From Desulfosudis oleivorans (GTDB lineage: Bacteria; Desulfobacterota; Desulfobacteria; Desulfobacterales; SURF-7): 64,000 nt of DNA. The notes beneath the pieces were generated by a model. That model was not told the DNA's origin. It made no database searches and saw only the letters and a program-made list of their open reading frames with translations. The stretch lies in NCBI GenBank assembly GCA_020723325.1, contig DYJD01000015.1:18070-82069 (forward strand), written 5' to 3'. How positions within the stretch are numbered: the first letter of the stretch is position 1; each line of letters starts with the position of its first letter. Below are positions 35,572 to 44,687 of this stretch, piece after piece. The position numbers and the translations under genes are program-made.

Positions 35572-35964
35572 CTATTTGACGGTTACAACCGGGCAGGCAG
35601 CTTCCAAAATGACATATTGCGCGGTGGAACCGAAAATCAGTTTGCCGACTTTTGATTTTTTTTCAACACCGATGATGATTTGATCAATATCGTTTTCCTG
35701 GGCGAATTGCACAATATCTTCCCCTGGGGATAAACCCCGGATCAGCAAATGAACTTCGCAGGCTGCACCCAAGTCTTCAAAACGTTGCTTCAGTTGATTT
35801 AAATTTTTTTCAATGCGTTTGATTTCTTTGGCCGAATCTTCCTCGCCGCCGCGCATGGAAGTGATAATGAACAACTTGGCGTTAAAAGCCTTTACAAATT
35901 TACCGGCCAGATTCAAGGCTGAAAGCGAAGCGTTGGATTCATCAAAGCAAACCAGGATATTCAT
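35572..35964 (-). CDS. Universal stress protein (UspA family)
   Basis: Single Usp domain of 130 residues. The start MNILVCFDESNASLSAL is the canonical first strand with the ATP-contacting Asp, and the C-terminal motif GVEKKSKVGKLIFGSTAQYV follows the G-2x-G-9x-G-(S/T) ATP-binding rule in slightly altered form (lysine residues replace the first spacing). It is therefore probably ATP-binding. Transcribed alone from a region that also serves the divergent hydrolase gene. Confidence 0.9.
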   Translation of the reverse strand: MNILVCFDESNASLSALNLAGKFVKAFNAKLFIITSMRGGEEDSAKEIKRIEKNLNQLKQRFEDLGAACEVHLLIRGLSPGEDIVQFAQENDIDQIIIGVEKKSKVGKLIFGSTAQYVILEAACPVVTVK

Positions 35965-36024
35965 GATTCCACCTTACAATATTCATGGAAGTTCTATGGT
36001 CACATCTGCATGGATGATGAAATA

Positions 36025-36040
36025 TCCGAAAATATTCGGA
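36025..36040. promoter_or_regulatory. Palindrome in the usp/hydrolase divergent region
   Basis: TCCGAA-aata-TTCGGA is a perfect 16-base inverted repeat, 61 bases before the usp start and 147 before the hydrolase start. The size suits a dimeric regulator. No family-specific match is recognised. Confidence 0.4.
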
Positions 36041-36186
36041 CGATGTCAAGGGGATATTCCGCATGTCCGTATGAATTATTTTTCATCGACTTGACATTCG
36101 ATGATGAAGCACTTTATGCTATCGCCAATCCAAATGAAATTTTTTGAATCAACTGTAGCAAATTTTTACAGGAGTTTACTGATCAG

Positions 36187-36975
36187 ATGGAATTGAATTA
36201 TTCTGCCTTGGATCGTCCGGAAATTCTGTTATTCCTTTTTCATCCCCGTAAAGAGGTCGGCGCGCACCCAACCAGAGCGGATCAACTGGAAATATCCATA
36301 CCGGTGGAGGAGGGCGTCCGGATTTGCGGCCGGCTTCACATAGCCGCAAAACATCTGCCCGTCATTTTGTTTTTTCACGGCAATGGCGAGATTGTCGCTG
36401 ATTATGATGATCTGGCGCCGTTGTTTACCGGGATGGGAATTAATTTTTTTCCGGTGGACTACCGGGGCTATGGGCGCTCAAACGGTTTTCCCACGGTCAC
36501 AGCCCTGCTGAGGGACAGCCATGTGATTTTGAAAGATGCAAAACAACAACTGGCCGCCAACGGATTTACCGGTCCATTGATCATCATGGGCCGTTCGTTA
36601 GGCAGCGCCCCGGCCCTGGAAATCGCCGCCGGCCATCCCCAGGATATTGACGGACTGATTATCGAAAGCGGCTTTGCCCATGCGGTTCCCTTGCTGAAAC
36701 GGATCGGCGTTGATGTGGCCGGCCTAGGTATCCGGGAGGATCACGAGATCGGCAATCTTTCCAAAATTGCCCTCTTTGATAAGCCCACCCTGATCATCCA
36801 TGCGGAATTCGATCATATTATTCCATTCGCAGACGGCCGGGAATTGTTCAATGCCTGTCCTTCCCCCTTCAAAACCTTCTTAAAGATCCAAGGGGCCGAT
36901 CATAATTCGATTTTTGAATACGGCATGCAGTCCTATCTTCAAGCCATTCGCAATTTGCTTGAGAAATGGATGTAA
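36187..36975 (+). CDS. Alpha/beta hydrolase (BEM46/ABHD13-like)
   Basis: Serine hydrolase of the alpha/beta fold, 262 residues, no signal peptide. The oxyanion region is FFHGNGE, the GYGRSNG loop follows, and the nucleophile is in GRSLGS. The acid and histidine are likely in HAEFDHIIP and GADHNSIF. This arrangement is that of BEM46/ABHD13-like hydrolases. A second protein of the same type is encoded at 46356-47207. Substrate unknown. Convergent with the FHA gene, ten bases apart. Confidence 0.85.
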   Translation: MELNYSALDRPEILLFLFHPRKEVGAHPTRADQLEISIPVEEGVRICGRLHIAAKHLPVILFFHGNGEIVADYDDLAPLFTGMGINFFPVDYRGYGRSNGFPTVTALLRDSHVILKDAKQQLAANGFTGPLIIMGRSLGSAPALEIAAGHPQDIDGLIIESGFAHAVPLLKRIGVDVAGLGIREDHEIGNLSKIALFDKPTLIIHAEFDHIIPFADGRELFNACPSPFKTFLKIQGADHNSIFEYGMQSYLQAIRNLLEKWM

Positions 36976-36985
36976 GCAGGCTTGT

Positions 36986-37696
36986 TTATTTTTTATGAAT
37001 GAATTGCATTTTGGCTGAACCGATCTGGATCATGTCGAACTCTTCCAGCTTGACCGAATTTTTAATCGACTGGTCGTTCACCTTGGGCTTGGCAATGCCG
37101 CCCACATAGCTGATGTAATAGCCTTTGGGGCGTTGACTGATGGTGGCAGCGCTTTTCCCCACCAGCAAGCCGGTTACCACAATATCGGAATCCGGCGACT
37201 TGCCGATTTTGGTTAGTTTTTTGGTCAATACAACTTCCCCTTCACCGCCTTCCAAAAAGGACAGAACACCAATGGGGCCGGCTGAATGCATTCCCGGCGG
37301 GAGATTGTCCGAGGCTGTGCTGGCCAGCATTTCACGCTGTTTGTCCGTATCCATGATCATGGTCTGATCCATGGTCGGCGGAGTTTTTTTCGGACGCTTT
37401 TCATCCTCTCCATATGTGAACAACAGTACATGCTTGCCGATGGTGATGACATCCCCGTGATTCAGGTAATGGGAAGTGATCAGTTGATCATTCACAAATG
37501 TGCCGTTTTTGCTTTGCAGATCCGTGATCAGAAATCCATCTTCCAATGAATCGATTTTAGCATGACTCCCGGATACAGCCAGGTTTTCAATGACGATATC
37601 GTTTGTATCCCGTCGTCCGATGGTGAGTGACTCATCCTTGGCCAGCCGGACTTCCTTGATGATGTTTTCTTTGAATTTCAGCGTTATCGTCGGCAT
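36986..37696 (-). CDS. FHA-domain protein with two FHA-like modules
   Basis: Phosphothreonine-binding protein. The first FHA domain, residues 20-95, has all key residues: IGRRDTNDIVI, SGSHAKI and LQSKNGTFVND. After a linker rich in Thr/Met (TPPTMDQTMIMDT), which could be a kinase target, a second, degenerate FHA-like module covers about 135-236 (LTKIGKSPDSDIVV, SAATISQRPKGYYI). It is the last gene of the kinase-phosphatase-FHA operon, 15 bases after the phosphatase, and is probably a substrate or effector of that kinase. Confidence 0.92.
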   Translation of the reverse strand: MPTITLKFKENIIKEVRLAKDESLTIGRRDTNDIVIENLAVSGSHAKIDSLEDGFLITDLQSKNGTFVNDQLITSHYLNHGDVITIGKHVLLFTYGEDEKRPKKTPPTMDQTMIMDTDKQREMLASTASDNLPPGMHSAGPIGVLSFLEGGEGEVVLTKKLTKIGKSPDSDIVVTGLLVGKSAATISQRPKGYYISYVGGIAKPKVNDQSIKNSVKLEEFDMIQIGSAKMQFIHKK

Positions 37697-37711
37697 TGGA
37701 ATCCCCTCTGT

Positions 37712-38557
37712 TTAGATGTGGTTCGAATTGAAAAAAGCATCTTTCAATGCTTTTTGGATCTTTGAGAAAAACCGCCCAGGACACCGTTGGTCCTTGGCAA
37801 CATTTTTAATCTTGACGACGATGACGGTAATGTTGTCTTCGCCGCCCCGTTCCATGGCCAGTTGGATCAATGCCTGGCAGGCTTTTTCCGGTGGATGGAC
37901 CGTGACGTTTTCAAGGATCTCGGCGGGCGAGACCTTGTCGCTGAGGCCGTCGGAGCTGAGGATCAGAATATCCCCGTCAAAAAGTTGGATTTCGGTAATA
38001 TCCGCCTTGACCGAGGTCTCGATGCCCATGCCTCTGGTGAGCATATGTTTAAAAGCCGGCCCGAGTTTGCGGTTGCCATCCGGGTCCAGAGCCGCATGCT
38101 CAGCCATGACAGTGTGGGGAACGGAAATCAGCTCGATCTCATCTTGGTGGACGAGATAAATCGGGCTGTCACCCACATTGGCGGCAATCAGCGTTTTTTG
38201 CTGGATATAAACCGCTGCCAGGGTGGAGCCCATGCCTTGATATTCCTGCTTGCTCTGGGAAATTTCATGGATCGCCCGATTGGCCAATTGGATTCCGGCC
38301 AGAAGTCGGTTGGAGCCTTCGGTAAGCGCACCGTCAAATTCAATCAACAGATCAATGGACTCCCTTTCAGCAGGTTTGAGCATGTAGTCCCTTAGCGTGT
38401 TCACCACCAATTGACTGGCGACCTCACCGGCCTGATGCCCGCCCATGCCGTCGGCAACGATATAAAGGCCCAAATCATCGTCGGTCAGATAGGCGTCTTC
38501 ATTGTTTTTGCGTTTCTTACCAACATCCGTGAGGCCGGCGGATTCAACGATCGTCAT
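37712..38557 (-). CDS. PP2C-family protein phosphatase
   Basis: Metal-dependent Ser/Thr phosphatase that would reverse the neighbouring kinase. PP2C motifs are present: DVGKKRKNNEDAYL, VADGMGGHQAGEVAS with the metal-binding DG, GSTLAAVYI, NVGDSPIYLV, LSSDGLSDKV and GGEDNITVIVV. The fold ends near residue 255 and a basic tail (FFSKIQKALKDAFF) follows. 281 residues, cytoplasmic. It lies 11 bases after the kinase gene and 15 before the FHA gene in a tight operon. Confidence 0.95.
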   Translation of the reverse strand: MTIVESAGLTDVGKKRKNNEDAYLTDDDLGLYIVADGMGGHQAGEVASQLVVNTLRDYMLKPAERESIDLLIEFDGALTEGSNRLLAGIQLANRAIHEISQSKQEYQGMGSTLAAVYIQQKTLIAANVGDSPIYLVHQDEIELISVPHTVMAEHAALDPDGNRKLGPAFKHMLTRGMGIETSVKADITEIQLFDGDILILSSDGLSDKVSPAEILENVTVHPPEKACQALIQLAMERGGEDNITVIVVKIKNVAKDQRCPGRFFSKIQKALKDAFFNSNHI

Positions 38558-38568
38558 GGATAATCCTT

Positions 38569-41112
38569 CTATGACTTAGACTGCTGTTTGACCAGGGCTG
38601 CATCGATTTTTTCCGCTAGTTTGCGCAAATGAGCGCTCAACTCCCCGGCGCGCTTGTATCTTGTATCCGGATCTTTTGCCAAAGCCTTATTCATCATGGA
38701 AACCAGCGGGGCATAAATTTTTGGATTCAACTGCCTGGGATCCGGATGGGACACGTTCAGAATTTGATGCATCAGCGCTGCCGGGCTGTCACCGTCAAAG
38801 GGCACGGTCCCGGTCAGGAGCTGAAACATCATGACCCCCAGGGAAAAGATGTCGGATCGGCCGTCGACTTTTTTACCGGAAATCTGTTCCGGCGACATGT
38901 AATAGGGAGTGCCTTTCACAATTCCGGTACGGGTCTGGGAGCTGGTGGTGATTCTGGCAATGCCGAAATCCGTTATTTTTACCACGCCGGATTTCAACAA
39001 CATAATATTGGCGGGCTTGATATCGCGGTGGACGATTCCTTGTTGGTGGGCGTAATCCAAGGCAGAGGCGATATCAGCGCAGTAGTCGATGATTTTGCGA
39101 ATAGGCAACAGGTTTCCCGGCCGGGTGTATTTTTGGAGATCTTCGCCTTCCAGATATTCCATGGCTATATAAGCCAAATCCTGTTCTTCACCGGCATCGT
39201 AAATGGTGACAATATTGGGGTGGGACAGGGTGCCGGCGCTTTCCGCTTCCCGAAAAAATTTCTTTTTCATTTCATCGATTTCATGGGACTCCAGTTCGTC
39301 ACTGAAACGGAAAGTTTTAATGGCGGTGGTGCGATGAATGCGGGGATCCTGGCCCAGATATACCACCCCCATGGCGCCTTTGCCCAGTTGCTTGATGATT
39401 TCATAGCGCCCCATGGTGGGACGAGTGGTGGAAGCATCGGAAAGCAGGTTGTCCCGGGCAGCTCCGCCGCCGATAAAGCCGTCGCCGAAAACCATGGTTT
39501 CGCTGGCCTGGATGAGCTTTTTCTTTTTTTCGGTTACATCTTTAAAGTTTTTATCGTGCTCCTCAATGTAGCCATACACCATGGCAGCCTTGTTGAATTG
39601 GCGTTTGCGCTCATAATCCAGGGCCAGATTATACAGAATGTCCTTCATTTCCGGATCCACCGGCACCCGTCGTAATTTGTCAAAGGCCATGTCCAGCATT
39701 CCCTGGCTTTGAAAAGACAAACCCAACATGCGGTTGGTTTCAGCGGATTCGCCTTCCACTTTTTCCTTGCGGGTTTCGGTGATGAAATAGCGGATACTGA
39801 CCACGCCGATATAGCCCAGCAGCAGTTGCAGGGTAGGATAGGTAATCTGCAGCCAGAGTTTTTGCGCCACAAAGATATAAGTGGCTCCGCCGATAAGCAT
39901 GAAAGTCACGCTGAGAAAAACCAGACCGGCCGGCATGGCTTTGAGGCGGGGGAACAAGGTGGTCAGGAAAATCCCCACCAGGATGATCAAAAGGGTTTCA
40001 ATAAGGCCGCCCCAGACAGGCTGTCGAATGAAGCGTTGATTCAGGATGGTCCAGATGGTGTTGGCCGAGAATTCTCCCACCGGCAGACCCGGATCTGTCG
40101 GCACACTGAGGGGATTCATTATTCCGGCGGCGGAAGTGGCCACCAGTACGAGTTTATCCTTGAAAACCGCCAAATCGATTTTGTCGTTGATCACATCAAA
40201 AAAAGAATAACTTTTAAAACTTTTTCGCGGTCCCTTGAAATTCACCAGCAGTTCTGAATTCAGGGTGATCGGCAAACGCAGCCGGCCCAGGTCCATGGCC
40301 GCCCCCAGGTCCACCTGGATGGTCTCAGGACGAATTCCCAGAAAATCAGCGGCCAAAGCCAGGGTATAAGCCGGAATGTACAAGCCTTGATATTCCACCA
40401 GAAGTTGTTCCCGGCGGGTAATGCCGTCCATATCGCAGGCAAAATTGATGTGCCCGATGCCCCGGGCAACACCGAGGAAGGCTTGAATAGGGAGAACCAG
40501 ATTGGACACGCTGGGAGTTGCGCCGCCTTCCGGGTCCCTTACTTGGGAAATGGCGTGGGTCTTTAACAGCGGATCAGGCGTGGCATTTTTTACAGAGGCA
40601 AATGACTGTTCCTTAAAAAAAACCGGTAAAACAACATTGCCTGCGGCCCGGATCTCCTCGGAAAGCTTTTTATCATTGTCCAGCCGGTTGCGCGCCTCGG
40701 ACAAGGCCTTTAGGAAAATTTCTTCCCGTTCGGTGAATTGAGAAGCGGCGTTTTGGGCAAACAATCCTTCCAGGCGCGTCAGTTCCTTTAAACCATTGCT
40801 GTCCTCCGGCTCGCTGTAAATGATATTCAATCCGATGGTTTTGGGAGCGCCGGAATTGATCTTGCGTACAGCCTCGGCCACCAGGGATCGCGGCCAGGGC
40901 CATCTTCCCAGTTTTTCAATGGATTCGTCGTCGATATCCACAATCACAAGCGGACTGGCGGTATCCGGCTCACCCAAGAGTTTGATTCGCAAATCGTAGA
41001 ATTTCAATTCAAGGGCATCCAAGAGGGTCAAACGCGCCAGGCTAAACAGCAAAAAGAAAAAAGTGATCCCAAGTCCCCAGATCATAGTCGGATGTTTTTT
41101 GATGAAATTCAT
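38569..41112 (-). CDS. CHASE2-domain receptor Ser/Thr protein kinase
   Basis: Membrane receptor kinase of about 847 residues. An N-terminal helix (IWGLGITFFFLLFSL) precedes an extracytoplasmic CHASE2 sensor (about 35-365: VIVDIDDESIEKLGRWPWPR is typical). Three transmembrane helices follow at about 370-440, then a TPR-like linker (about 465-535) and a complete kinase domain from about 565: glycine loop GKGAMGVVYLG, AIK, HRDIKPANIM, DFGIAR and GTPYYMSPEQ. Catalytic residues are all intact. ATG at 41112 has GGTGG upstream; ATG 18 bases earlier is also possible. First gene of an operon with a PP2C phosphatase and an FHA protein. Confidence 0.95.
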   Translation of the reverse strand: MNFIKKHPTMIWGLGITFFFLLFSLARLTLLDALELKFYDLRIKLLGEPDTASPLVIVDIDDESIEKLGRWPWPRSLVAEAVRKINSGAPKTIGLNIIYSEPEDSNGLKELTRLEGLFAQNAASQFTEREEIFLKALSEARNRLDNDKKLSEEIRAAGNVVLPVFFKEQSFASVKNATPDPLLKTHAISQVRDPEGGATPSVSNLVLPIQAFLGVARGIGHINFACDMDGITRREQLLVEYQGLYIPAYTLALAADFLGIRPETIQVDLGAAMDLGRLRLPITLNSELLVNFKGPRKSFKSYSFFDVINDKIDLAVFKDKLVLVATSAAGIMNPLSVPTDPGLPVGEFSANTIWTILNQRFIRQPVWGGLIETLLIILVGIFLTTLFPRLKAMPAGLVFLSVTFMLIGGATYIFVAQKLWLQITYPTLQLLLGYIGVVSIRYFITETRKEKVEGESAETNRMLGLSFQSQGMLDMAFDKLRRVPVDPEMKDILYNLALDYERKRQFNKAAMVYGYIEEHDKNFKDVTEKKKKLIQASETMVFGDGFIGGGAARDNLLSDASTTRPTMGRYEIIKQLGKGAMGVVYLGQDPRIHRTTAIKTFRFSDELESHEIDEMKKKFFREAESAGTLSHPNIVTIYDAGEEQDLAYIAMEYLEGEDLQKYTRPGNLLPIRKIIDYCADIASALDYAHQQGIVHRDIKPANIMLLKSGVVKITDFGIARITTSSQTRTGIVKGTPYYMSPEQISGKKVDGRSDIFSLGVMMFQLLTGTVPFDGDSPAALMHQILNVSHPDPRQLNPKIYAPLVSMMNKALAKDPDTRYKRAGELSAHLRKLAEKIDAALVKQQSKS

Positions 41113-41390
41113 GCCTAGGCCACCGCTCATTCGTCCATGTTCATCTTACTGTTCACTCACCACAATCGGGCATGATGAAAGGTTGCAGATGGGAAACCTT
41201 CAAATACTTGTTTTGCAGGCAATATAACACGTCAAAGCCGACAAATAAATTAAAAAATGAAAAAATGTGCGGGAAGCCTGGGACAACCAGACGGGCATGG
41301 GGCCTGTATTTTTATTGTTGGTATGGTAGTTGCTTGATCAATAATTATCGCAATAAATAAGACGGCAGCACCCATGGAAAAGGAGGCACC

Positions 41391-42452
41391 TTGAAGATCC
41401 GGCGCTCTTCTGATGGAAAAAATACATATTTAACCCCGCGCCGTTCAAGACAAGGACGGGGCTCATCTTTCCCTGCATGTTTGGGGCAGGTTTGGAAACA
41501 GAAGCAATTAAAAGTTAATTCTGCCGGCCTATTGCAGGCAAACGTCAAAGATTTGACACCTGTCATTCCCGTGCAATCAGCCGGGCAGGGCTATCTGCTC
41601 GGCACTGTCGATAAAACCAATCCCACAATCTCCAATCTTTTGTCGGTTGATCCTGTTTTTGGAAAAGATTGCTGGCGAATCATCCACTCTCAACTCAATC
41701 GTTATAAACCCTACCATCGGATCATGCCGGGCACGCCGATCTATATCGATCCTGCCAGCAAGGAAATTTTCTGGGAGTATGATGTTTCTCCGGCACCTGT
41801 AAAGCCCAGCTTGCCGACCATGGAAAACAGCATCAAGAATATTGGGGCCGGTGGTAAGGATTCATGCGGGATTCGATTGCTTCAGGCTGTGCAGTCCTAT
41901 GTGGGCACAGGTTACCATCAAAACGACTGTTATGAGCTGTTGGTGAACAGCTTAAAACAAATGGGAGTGCGTTATCACGGCAATGGTGGATTAAAAGATC
42001 GATTGATACAAATGGCCCGGGAAAAAGGCCTCACGGATAATTCATATTTAAGCGGTGAGGGGGTGATTCTTGCCTCCGGCAAACAGCTCTACACCAAAAC
42101 CATTTTGCCCGGCGGTGGTCATGCGCAGCAGGTGCAGGAGATTGCAAGGGAAATGGCAGGGTTTTTGGACAATGGCCGAATCCTGTCTTTTTCCACACCC
42201 ACCCGCGGCCATACGGGTATTGTGGGCAAATCCAATGATCAATGGCTCTATATCAATTCCGGCCGGTTGGATCATGTTGTCCCCAAACCGGCAGTAACGC
42301 GGAAGGGGGTGGGGGCGGAGGATCTTATGGCGGAAATCGGCAATTGGCTGCGGCTGGCCGCCAAGCGGAACGAACCGCTGCAGATTACCATGGGCTGTTT
42401 GGAAGAGGAGAAGCTGGCTTTATTTTTACAAGACCAAGTCCGTGGAGGCTAG
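41391..42452 (+). CDS. Putative NlpC/P60-like cysteine peptidase domain protein
   Basis: Starts with TTG at 41391, supported by a perfect AGGAGG six bases upstream. Residues 45-130 contain a LysM-like adaptor region, ending MPGTPIYIDPASKEIFW. From about 165 the sequence suggests a papain-fold peptidase: NDCYELLVNSLKQMG with a candidate catalytic Cys, and GRILSFSTPTRGHTGIVGK with the candidate His. No signal peptide is visible in the basic N-terminus. A peptidoglycan or cell-wall role is inferred from the layout only; no close family was recognised. The gene is isolated, opposite the kinase operon. Confidence 0.5.
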   Translation: MKIRRSSDGKNTYLTPRRSRQGRGSSFPACLGQVWKQKQLKVNSAGLLQANVKDLTPVIPVQSAGQGYLLGTVDKTNPTISNLLSVDPVFGKDCWRIIHSQLNRYKPYHRIMPGTPIYIDPASKEIFWEYDVSPAPVKPSLPTMENSIKNIGAGGKDSCGIRLLQAVQSYVGTGYHQNDCYELLVNSLKQMGVRYHGNGGLKDRLIQMAREKGLTDNSYLSGEGVILASGKQLYTKTILPGGGHAQQVQEIAREMAGFLDNGRILSFSTPTRGHTGIVGKSNDQWLYINSGRLDHVVPKPAVTRKGVGAEDLMAEIGNWLRLAAKRNEPLQITMGCLEEEKLALFLQDQVRGG

Positions 42453-42482
42453 CCGAAAACTCCGCACCGGGGACGGATCAAC

Positions 42483-42716
42483 TCATTCTTTTGCGCCGGC
42501 ATTTTGGGTTTCATCTTTTATTTTACTCATGACATCCTCCATGGTCTGGGCAGCTTTGCGACTTGCTTTTTCCGCTTCTTGGGCTGCGTTTTTGGCTTTT
42601 TCAATTACTTGTCGCTTTTCCACGCCGGGTTGGGTTTCTGTCCGCATGTCTTTAATCATCAAGACTCCGACAATCAGCAAGGTGATCAGGACAATGACAA
42701 TCAATGCTCCGCGCAT
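42483..42716 (-). CDS. Small single-pass membrane protein
   Basis: 77 residues. AAAGGAGG lies seven bases before the ATG. One N-terminal helix (ALIVIVLITLLIVGVLMI) is followed by an amphipathic, Ala/Glu/Lys-rich helix (KAKNAAQEAEKASRKAAQTM) that looks like a coiled coil facing the cytoplasm or periplasm. No family recognised. Small proteins of this layout often assist envelope complexes. It is convergent with the putative peptidase gene. Confidence 0.65.
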   Translation of the reverse strand: MRGALIVIVLITLLIVGVLMIKDMRTETQPGVEKRQVIEKAKNAAQEAEKASRKAAQTMEDVMSKIKDETQNAGAKE

Positions 42717-42886
42717 GGGGACCTCCTTTATTGAAGTGTTGATCCTTATTTAATAACCTAACAAATTCGGATATTCCGGTCAAACATGTTTTGAAGATGT
42801 TAAGTCGGGATATTTGAGGGGGTGATGTGCCTTTGGAAAGAAAAGGAGTTAATAATAAAAATCGAATTTTAGAGGGAGTTGATAAA

Positions 42887-43051
42887 ATGCTTTTCGAGGC
42901 TTTTGCGGGCATAGCGCCAGGGCAAATTGAAACCATGAATAAGGTAAGGTATCGATTGAAGCAGCAACAACGAAAATTGCAACAGTCGACATGCGGGCTC
43001 ATTGTCGGACAAAGCAGCGCGCACGTCGCCGAATGCTGTGCACACTTATGA
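42887..43051 (+). CDS. Possible small protein, unsupported by homology
   Basis: 54 codons with ATG at 42887 eight bases after GAGGGAG. Basic middle part (VRYRLKQQQRKLQQ) and three cysteines at the end. No signal peptide or known motif. A chance ORF cannot be excluded. Confidence 0.25.
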   Translation: MLFEAFAGIAPGQIETMNKVRYRLKQQQRKLQQSTCGLIVGQSSAHVAECCAHL

Positions 43052-43211
43052 AAGCCATCATCCTCGAACGTAGTGATTTAGCGTTGAAGGCACTCACCGC
43101 TTTATCGAAAAGCTTTTATCGAGATCTAGGGTTACCCAATAGGTTTACAAAAGGGCAAATGCTGTTTTATTTAGCGTTCCCTTGAGATAACATGGCTGTT
43201 TTTTGGATATC

Positions 43212-43240
43212 TTGACACCAACAGCCCATTCCACTATTAT
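43212..43240 (+). promoter_or_regulatory. Sigma-70 promoter of the PilZ-like gene
   Basis: TTGACA at 43212-43217, exactly 17 bases, then TATTAT at 43235-43240, five of six matches to the -10 consensus. The gene starts at 43282, leaving a short leader. Confidence 0.75.
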
Positions 43241-43281
43241 GGTTATCAATTAAAATCAAACCACAAGAAGGATCAAACCAA

Positions 43282-43854
43282 ATGGAACACGAAATTATTC
43301 AAATCCGATGCGACAATTGTGGCTTGGCTGAAAGAATAGTAAGAGTGGACGGCAAGGTGTGGATTTGCGACCGTTGCGACAGATCCGTAGCGATTCCCAC
43401 CGAAATGGAGTTGAAAAACCGCAACACCGGCCGGGAAATCATCCAGGAGAGTCAGCTATCCACAGACATTCCGGCTTCTCTGAAAAAAGATAAACAGCCA
43501 TTCTGCCGAATCGTATACACAGAGGCATCACCCATAGCATTTACATTGAAACGGGTAAATACATATCCGCTTCTGGATCTGGGGGAAAACGGATTTGGAT
43601 TTTACGCCAAGATGGATGATCCCATCGCAGCACGCATGGCCGGCGATAAATTGACTGTTGAAATCGATGTCCCCATATTGGAATCCCCCATTGTCACCGA
43701 TGTGGAGATTCGTTGGATTCATACCATTGCCCCTAAGAAAATCGTCCGCGTGGGTGTACAATACTGTGACAAAAATGAAGATTTAAAGAAAATATTAGAT
43801 AAAATATATAATTACATCTTGGCCCGCCCGGAATTATGGGTCGGCGACGAATAA
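43282..43854 (+). CDS. Zinc-ribbon protein with PilZ-like C-terminal domain
   Basis: 190 residues. The N-terminus has a four-cysteine ribbon (CDNCGLAE, then CDRCDRS). Residues 75-185 resemble a PilZ-type beta barrel: LLDLGENGFGFYAKMDD corresponds to the DxSxxG strand. The arginine motif RxxxR that normally binds cyclic di-GMP is not apparent, so binding is uncertain. No signal or membrane segment. A strong promoter lies just upstream, and the neighbours give no further clue. Confidence 0.5.
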   Translation: MEHEIIQIRCDNCGLAERIVRVDGKVWICDRCDRSVAIPTEMELKNRNTGREIIQESQLSTDIPASLKKDKQPFCRIVYTEASPIAFTLKRVNTYPLLDLGENGFGFYAKMDDPIAARMAGDKLTVEIDVPILESPIVTDVEIRWIHTIAPKKIVRVGVQYCDKNEDLKKILDKIYNYILARPELWVGDE

Positions 43855-43874
43855 AGAGAGATATCTCAGGCCTT

Positions 43875-44687
43875 TTATAGATTGACGTTTTTCATCAGCA
43901 TGTCCTGGTGAGAGTAAGAATCGCCCTTGGTTTCAGCGCCGATGGTAATAGCCCCGGATTGATTGTTTTTATTGATGTAGGCCGGGTATACAGTGGCCAA
44001 TTCGGAGGATTTCTTGATGACTACATATACCAGAAGCACCGAGTTGTCATAGTGATACCAGGTGCCGTTATTGTAGTTGGACTCTTTGCGCCGTTCCCAG
44101 TCGGATTTTAGAAAAACAACACCTATAATTTGATCATCGGAATAGTTTTGTTTCCATTTGGTCAATACTTGCTTGCACAGATCAGACTTGTCTCCGCCAT
44201 TGTAAACTTCGGCGGGCAATCGAAAGCTTGCGGCCGCTTTTTTGTTATATTGCTCGGATAATTCTTTGACACTTGCTTTGGCGCTATTAACGGCAGTAGT
44301 AGCTTGGGCGGTTTCATTTCCTTTACCGAATTCCGTGATCAGTTTTTCAGCCTCCTTGATCTGCTGGTAAGTGCCGGAGCTTTCGTTGAACATATTGGGA
44401 TTCATATCTTTCAGACCTTTTTCAGCGAATTCAACAGCTCGTTTGCTTTTTAACTCAGCAAGGCCCAGCATAAGTTGGTTCATTTTAACATTGCCTTGTT
44501 CGAAATTCGGGTGTTTAACAAGTTCTTGATGGTTGGACTGAAACCAGCGCAGGCCGTTTTCCAGTTCATTGATTTTTTCTTCAGCACTCTTATTGCTTGT
44601 CAGAATCGCCATGTCTTCAGCGATATTGGCAGCCCATTTCTCAAATGTTTGTTTGGTGAAGGGATGCAGCTTGGTACCGGCCGGCAC
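43875..44687 (-). CDS. Unknown protein lacking a normal start, in frame with the upstream protease
   Basis: The only usable start in this frame is GTG at 44687, with GGAGGAGG 13-15 bases away. Yet coding-like sequence continues upstream for 38 codons (PVKELIAYVDQVRSKVKDK) to the TGA at 44802-44804, which is the protease stop in the same frame. So the gene has probably lost its true 5' end, or the TGA is a recent mutation or error. The product is helical and charged, with a C-terminal mixed domain (GVVFLKSDWERR, VLLVYVVIKKSSELATVYP) resembling no family I know. If a signal peptide existed, it is gone. Selenocysteine insertion at the TGA is not suggested by the context. Confidence 0.5.
   Translation of the reverse strand: MPAGTKLHPFTKQTFEKWAANIAEDMAILTSNKSAEEKINELENGLRWFQSNHQELVKHPNFEQGNVKMNQLMLGLAELKSKRAVEFAEKGLKDMNPNMFNESSGTYQQIKEAEKLITEFGKGNETAQATTAVNSAKASVKELSEQYNKKAAASFRLPAEVYNGGDKSDLCKQVLTKWKQNYSDDQIIGVVFLKSDWERRKESNYNNGTWYHYDNSVLLVYVVIKKSSELATVYPAYINKNNQSGAITIGAETKGDSYSHQDMLMKNVNL

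Larger units (their letters stand above)
42717..43281. other. 565-base region with only weak coding signals and a promoter
   Basis: A 54-codon ORF at 42887-43051 (MLFEAFAGIAPGQIETM) has GAGGGAG before its ATG, and an extended form starts with GTG at 42827; neither resembles a known protein. A further ORF at 42991-43185 overlaps it in another frame. The base composition is more A+T-rich than neighbouring genes. A strong promoter for the next gene lies at 43212-43240. The stretch may hold a decayed gene or a small RNA. Confidence 0.35.

Noticed and set aside
41260..41345. Cyclic di-GMP riboswitch before 41391
   Set aside because: Some similar short blocks (CCTGGG, GGTATGG) exist, but the conserved GEMM core and its tetraloop receptor are not present.
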